Of a DNA stretch of 64,000 bases, positions 60,061 through 64,000 are shown piece after piece. The notes under the pieces were generated by a model. It had not been told where the DNA came from, searched no databases, and worked only from the letters and a program-made list of their open reading frames with translations. Made by a program: the position numbers and the translations under genes. Positions within the stretch are counted from its first letter, which is position 1; every line of letters begins with the position of its first letter. The stretch spans positions 20,589 through 84,588 of the forward strand of contig JBQTGY010000053.1 of assembly GCA_052390415.1 (NCBI GenBank). Reading direction: 5' to 3'. This DNA is from JANNWF01 sp052390415 (GTDB lineage: Bacteria; Pseudomonadota; Gammaproteobacteria; Xanthomonadales; Xanthomonadaceae).

Positions 60061-61026
60061 ATGGCTGGGACTTCGGAGACTTCGACTCGACTGCGCCTGC
60101 GCGCCCGCGCGCGTCAACAGGTGCCGCTGGCTGCGCAGGAACAGAACCTGATCGACGCCTTCATCGAGCGCAGCTGGGCCGAATTTGGGCTCGCTCGCCA
60201 CAGCATGAGCGGCTACCGCACCGACCTGACTGGTTTCGCAGGCTGGCTGGAAACACGCGGCAGTCGCCTGCTAATGGCACAACGCGTCGATGTGTTTGAG
60301 TACTTCGCCAAACGCACCGGCGATGGCTATTCGGCGCGCAGCAATGCACGCCTGTTGTCGTGCTTGCGCGCCTTTTACACGCAGCAGCTCCGAATTGGAT
60401 CGGTAACCGAGGACCCCAGCGCTACCTTGGCTGCGCCCAAATTGGGTCGGAGTCTGCCGAAAGCCCTTTCTGAATCGCAGGTGGACGCCTTGCTGGCGGC
60501 CCCCGTCTTGGACAGCGTTGAGGGCTTGCGTGATCGCGCCATGCTCGAGCTGATGTACGCGGCGGGTCTGCGGGTCAGCGAGTTGGTGAGCCTGGACAGC
60601 TTGAGCTTGAACTTGCGTCAAGGCGTGCTTCGGATTCGCGGCAAGGGTGGCAAGGAGAGATTGGTGCCGCTGGGCGAAGAGGCCCGCCATTGGATCGAGA
60701 AATACCTGGCCGAAGCACGCCCGCAACTGGCCGCAAAGCTCTCACCCGCAGGGCTGTTCCTGGGTCGTCGCGGCCAGCTGCTGACGAGGCAACAGGTCTG
60801 GTATGCGATCAAACGATTTGCCGTGCAAGCAGGGCTCGATAGTGCCAACGTCAGTCCGCACACGCTGCGACACGCGTTCGCCACGCACTTGTTGAACCAC
60901 GGCGCCGACCTGCGCGCCTTGCAGATGATGCTGGGACACAGCAGTTTGTCGACGACGCAGATTTATACGTTTGTCGCACGCGAGGGCTTGAAGCGGCTGC
61001 ACGCCGAACATCACCCCCGGGGGTGA
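60061..61026 (+). CDS. xerD: Site-specific tyrosine recombinase XerD
   Basis: Chromosome dimer resolution at dif with XerC. The 321-residue protein has the core-binding domain (LIDAFIERSWAEFGLARHSM) and catalytic domain with all residues: Arg in YAAGLRVSELVSL, Lys in RGKGGKERLVPLG, HTLRHAFATHLLNHG (His-x-x-Arg) and LGHSSLSTTQIYTFV (His and Tyr). The N-terminus is about 20 residues longer than E. coli XerD. The leader is provided by the MITE-like element. Confidence 0.93.
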   Translation: MAGTSETSTRLRLRARARQQVPLAAQEQNLIDAFIERSWAEFGLARHSMSGYRTDLTGFAGWLETRGSRLLMAQRVDVFEYFAKRTGDGYSARSNARLLSCLRAFYTQQLRIGSVTEDPSATLAAPKLGRSLPKALSESQVDALLAAPVLDSVEGLRDRAMLELMYAAGLRVSELVSLDSLSLNLRQGVLRIRGKGGKERLVPLGEEARHWIEKYLAEARPQLAAKLSPAGLFLGRRGQLLTRQQVWYAIKRFAVQAGLDSANVSPHTLRHAFATHLLNHGADLRALQMMLGHSSLSTTQIYTFVAREGLKRLHAEHHPRG

Positions 61027-61123
61027 GGGAGGCCGCTTGCGAGCCGCATCAGCGGCTCGCGGCCTCCCGAACGCCCGGCCCCGCTGGCACTGCACCTCAG
61101 GCCTGCCTTTTGTATCTGCACTT

Positions 61124-61194
61124 TGTAGGAGCGGCGGAAGCCGCGATGGAACGTGCCCTTTGGCGCGATTTTCGCGGCTTCCGCCGCTCCTACA
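61124..61194. repeat. REP-like inverted repeat, 23-bp perfect arms
   Basis: The 23 bases at 61124-61146 (TGTAGGAGCGGCGGAAGCCG then CGA) are exactly complementary to 61172-61194, with a 25-base loop. It lies between the convergent xerD and cysG genes and could act as a bidirectional terminator. Relative of 59632-59685. Confidence 0.93.
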
Positions 61195-61248
61195 ACCGCT
61201 CTCACAACCGCGCCAAAAAGCGCGCCTGCACCCACTCGCGCAGCGGCC

Positions 61249-62688
61249 TCACGCCGCCGCTGCGAGTTCCAGTTGTCGATCCACCTTCATCGCATCGATC
61301 GGCGCTTGCCCGAACCACGCCAGTTCACGTCCCGATGCCGCAACACTGCCGATCAGCAACAACGCCGGCGCTTGTACGTTTTCGCTCACGATGCGGTGCG
61401 GCAATTGGTCCAGCGCGCACAGAACTACCCGTTGCTCCGGCCGTGAGCCATTCTCGATGATCGCCACCGGCGTCGTCGGGTCTGCGCCCGCTGCAAGCAG
61501 ACGGGAGACCAAGGTCGGCGCGACCGCCACGCCCATGTACACCGCCAGCGTTTGTCCCGGTGCTGCCAATGCACGCCAGTTGAGTGTGTCCAAGGCTTGC
61601 GCGCTGTGTGCGGTCAGCAATTGCAGCGACTGCGCGTGCTCGCGATGGGTCAGCGGAATGCCTGCGTAGGCGGCGCATGCGGCGGCCGCGGTGACCCCGG
61701 GCACCACGCGGTAGCGGATGCCATGCGCGCGCAGAAACTCCAGCTCTTCGCCACCCCGCGCAAAGGTGAGTGGATCGCCGCCCTTCAAACGGACCACACG
61801 TTGGCCGGCGCGAGCGGCGTGCAGCAGGTGTTGGTGGATATCGGCTTGTGCCACCGAATGCGCGCCTGCCCGTTTGCCGACGGCGATTTTTTCGGCGTCA
61901 CGGCGTATCAACTCCCGCACTTCCTGGCTGACCAAGGCGTCGTAAAACACCACGTCGGCGTCCTGGATCGCACGCAGTGCGTGCAGCGTGAGCAAGCCCG
62001 GATCGCCGGGGCCTGCGCCTACCAACACCACTTCGCCCTTCGATTCAATCGTGTTTGTGTGTTCGGCCAGCAGCTCCGCCATTGATCGTTCCGCACGCAG
62101 CCGATGACCCGCACGTAAGTCGCTGGCGGGCGCACCATCAATCACGCGCTCCCAAAACAAGCGGCGCTGTGGAATGGTCGGGAAGCGAGCGCGCACGCGA
62201 TCACGCCAGTTGGCGCACAGCGTCGCAAGCGCACCCAATGAGGGCTCCAGGAGCGTTTCGATACGCGCGCGCAGGCGTCGAGCGAGTACCGGTGCCGTGC
62301 CTTCAGTGCCGATCGCGACCAACACCGGATCGCGATCAACGATGGCAGGCAGGATGGCCGTGCACAGGTGCGGCGCATCGACCACATTCACCGGAATGTT
62401 GCGTGCCTTCGCTGCGGCGGCCACATGCGCGTTGACGGTCGCATCATCCGTGGCGGCGACGACGAAAGCCACGCCATCCACATCGCCCGACGCGAACGCG
62501 CGCAATGCAAGTTGCAGTCGCCCGTCATGTGCCAATTCAAGCAGCGCTGGCTGTGCGTGCAGCGCCACCACGCGCACCGAAGCGCCGGCTCGCAGCAACA
62601 ATTCCGATTTACGCAGCGCCACCGCACCGGCACCCACCAGCAGCACTGGACGCTCGCGCAGATCTAGGAATACCGGGTAGTAGCGCAT
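61249..62688 (-). CDS. cysG: Siroheme synthase CysG (trifunctional)
   Basis: Converts uroporphyrinogen III to siroheme for sulfite and nitrite reductases. The 479-residue protein has the N-terminal dehydrogenase/ferrochelatase domain (YYPVFLDLRERPVLLVGAGA, DDATVNAHVAAAAKA) and the C-terminal uroporphyrinogen methyltransferase domain (VVLVGAGPGDPGLLTLHALR, VVRLKGGDPLTFARGGEELE). Full length. Divergent from a CysB-type regulator with a LysR-type palindrome between them. Confidence 0.95.
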   Translation of the reverse strand: MRYYPVFLDLRERPVLLVGAGAVALRKSELLLRAGASVRVVALHAQPALLELAHDGRLQLALRAFASGDVDGVAFVVAATDDATVNAHVAAAAKARNIPVNVVDAPHLCTAILPAIVDRDPVLVAIGTEGTAPVLARRLRARIETLLEPSLGALATLCANWRDRVRARFPTIPQRRLFWERVIDGAPASDLRAGHRLRAERSMAELLAEHTNTIESKGEVVLVGAGPGDPGLLTLHALRAIQDADVVFYDALVSQEVRELIRRDAEKIAVGKRAGAHSVAQADIHQHLLHAARAGQRVVRLKGGDPLTFARGGEELEFLRAHGIRYRVVPGVTAAAACAAYAGIPLTHREHAQSLQLLTAHSAQALDTLNWRALAAPGQTLAVYMGVAVAPTLVSRLLAAGADPTTPVAIIENGSRPEQRVVLCALDQLPHRIVSENVQAPALLLIGSVAASGRELAWFGQAPIDAMKVDRQLELAAAA

Positions 62689-62767
62689 GGTCGCGGCCAG
62701 TCAAGCAGATGCGAAGCACGCTAGACGCCCAGCGAAGGCCCGGAAAATGATTCGACCACGCGGCGAT

Positions 62768-62782
62768 ATAACCAATGGTTAT
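62768..62782. promoter_or_regulatory. LysR-type box between cysG and cysB
   Basis: ATAACCA-A-TGGTTAT, a perfect 15-bp palindrome containing T-N11-A (62769 to 62781). It is the expected binding site for the adjacent LysR-family regulator, which probably controls both divergent genes. Confidence 0.75.
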
Positions 62783-62870
62783 GGATTAACACTAGACGCC
62801 CGGCTGATTGCTGCCTAGATTGCCCAGTGCTGCGCCGCAGCAGTCAGGACCAGTAGTCAGGATCACGTGC

Positions 62871-63872
62871 ATGACGCTTGCCCAGCTCCGTTACCTCGTC
62901 GCCATCGTCGACGCCGGCCTCAACATCACCTTGGCCGCCGAGCGTGTGCACGCCACCCAGCCCGGCTTGAGCAAACAGCTCAAGCAGCTGGAAGACGAGC
63001 TCGGTTTCGCCTTGTTTCTGCGCCGCGGCAAGAGCCTGGATTCCTTGACGCCGGAAGGTGCGGAAGTCGTCGAGCGCGCCCGCAACATGCTGAGCGAAGC
63101 CGCCAATATCCGCATCCTCGCCGAGTCGCTGCGCACCGACACCCGCGGAAGTCTGATGATTGCCTGCACCCATACCCAGGCGCGATTCGTATTGCCGCAG
63201 GCCTTGGGACGCGTGCGTCGCGAACTGCCCGAGTTGATGCTGCGCATTCACCCGGCCGAACGCGACGACGTGGTGGATCGCCTGACCCGCGGTACCGCCG
63301 ACATCGGCCTCATCAGCACCTCCAACGACGAAGCACCCGATGGTTTGGCGCTGCCCGTGTATCGCTGGGACCTGGTCGCCGTGGTGCCGGCCAATCATCC
63401 TTTGGCCGATGGTGGCGCGCCGACCTTGGCCCAGTTGGCCCAGTATCCGCTGGTCAGTTATGACTCCACCTTATTGCCAGGTTCCAGTCTGCAAAAGCGC
63501 TTTGCTGCGGATGGGCTGAAGCCGCAGGTTGGCTTGACGGCGCCGGATGCCGACCTGATAAAAGGTTATGTGCGTGCTGGACTTGGCGTCGGCATCCTCG
63601 CGGAAATGGCGATCCGCCCGGAAGACGCCGCCGACCTGAAAACCCTATCCTTGCAACCGCTGTTTGGACCTTGCACGACGTGGCTGTTGCTGCGCCCGGA
63701 TCGCCGTCTCAGTCGCCCGATCATCGCCGTGCTCAGCGCACTCGCCCCGCATATCGACCGCATCGCCCTGCGCCATTGGTTGGCCGGTGACAAGAGCGCC
63801 GTCATCGTGCCCGGCAGCATTCCCCATTGGCCGCCAGCGGCGTGGGAGACTTCGGCGGAGTGGGTGGCGTAG
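62871..63872 (+). CDS. cysB: CysB-type LysR regulator
   Basis: A 333-residue LysR regulator matching CysB/Cbl: N-terminal MTLAQLRYLVAIVDAGLNIT and RVHATQPGLSKQLKQLEDEL helix-turn-helix, then CTHTQARFVLPQALGRVRRE and the effector-domain TADIGLISTSNDEAPDGLAL with the CysB ligand-loop style. Regulates sulfur assimilation in response to N-acetylserine or sulfate in known systems. Start chosen at ATG 62871. The divergent cysG is a plausible target. Confidence 0.9.
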   Translation: MTLAQLRYLVAIVDAGLNITLAAERVHATQPGLSKQLKQLEDELGFALFLRRGKSLDSLTPEGAEVVERARNMLSEAANIRILAESLRTDTRGSLMIACTHTQARFVLPQALGRVRRELPELMLRIHPAERDDVVDRLTRGTADIGLISTSNDEAPDGLALPVYRWDLVAVVPANHPLADGGAPTLAQLAQYPLVSYDSTLLPGSSLQKRFAADGLKPQVGLTAPDADLIKGYVRAGLGVGILAEMAIRPEDAADLKTLSLQPLFGPCTTWLLLRPDRRLSRPIIAVLSALAPHIDRIALRHWLAGDKSAVIVPGSIPHWPPAAWETSAEWVA

Positions 63873-64000
63873 CGACGGTCGAATGAGGCGCGTGGGGGCG
63901 CGGCCGAACCCACCATTCAATCATGGCAACGGAACATAGAGGCATTCGCACCACCCACCCACTCCAACTCCCCTCGGGTGCATGCCATGGACGCCACCCA
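63873..64000. other. Window end, no supported gene
   Basis: The remaining 128 bases contain short possible starts (ATG at about 63923 and 63987) but too little sequence to support any gene. Confidence 0.4.

Overview
This 64-kb window is high-GC chromosomal DNA of a gammaproteobacterium. Gene order and protein style point to the order Lysobacterales (Xanthomonadales), most likely Rhodanobacteraceae or a close relative. The order assignment rests on the syntenic block groES-groEL / dsbD-tlpA-aroQ-accB-accC-prmA-zinc ribbon protein-fis-purH-purD, the bactofilin-erpA pair, and many small palindromic repeats of the kind common in xanthomonads. The family-level guess is inference. No rRNA, tRNA or CRISPR array was seen.

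Region 1 (1-21.3 kb) is mostly housekeeping. It holds the end of a bactofilin gene, erpA, nudC, an ampE-like gene, an LplT-PlsC fusion, and a long minus-strand run from dsbD down to purD covering disulfide transfer, the shikimate pathway, fatty acid synthesis, a global regulator and purine synthesis. A secreted endonuclease I and a CIRCE-controlled groES-groEL pair follow. Between accB and accC lies a small cassette: a four-helix-bundle gene bounded by about 30-bp inverted repeats made of GGGAATC units. The same heptamer forms a 14-copy tandem array between dsbD and tlpA.

Region 2 (21.4-31.4 kb) is accessory. It contains gene debris (a PLD-domain fragment, an IS1634-like transposase fragment, a frameshifted integrase tail, and DUF4276, GroEL and RDD fragments). 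Live genes here are a crystallin/ricin-like secreted protein with three near-identical 50-residue repeats, an ECF sigma factor coupled to a Ser/Thr kinase with TPR repeats, and a secreted beta-propeller protein coupled to a second secreted protein.

Region 3 (31.4-50.8 kb) is surface and signalling. It has a FixJ-type regulator, a four-gene archaic (Csu-type) chaperone-usher pilus operon, a coupled minus-strand operon (PAS-SGDEF-EAL-REC protein, histidine kinase, two response regulators) and a MocR regulator. A chromate-resistance locus follows, with chrB and a small ChrB-C protein on one strand and an ornithine-cyclodeaminase-like gene overlapping chrA on the other. A broken M23 peptidase, a membrane protein, and a BlaI repressor with an M56-TonB membrane protein behind two operator palindromes complete the region.

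Region 4 (50.8-64 kb) holds a 1018-residue helicase with a RelE-like N-terminus and ankyrin repeats (a defence candidate), then rraA, hemB-aroE, small genes, a gamma carbonic anhydrase, a coniferyl aldehyde dehydrogenase, a MITE-like element directly in front of xerD, cysG, and a divergent cysB-type regulator. The last 130 bases show no gene I can support.
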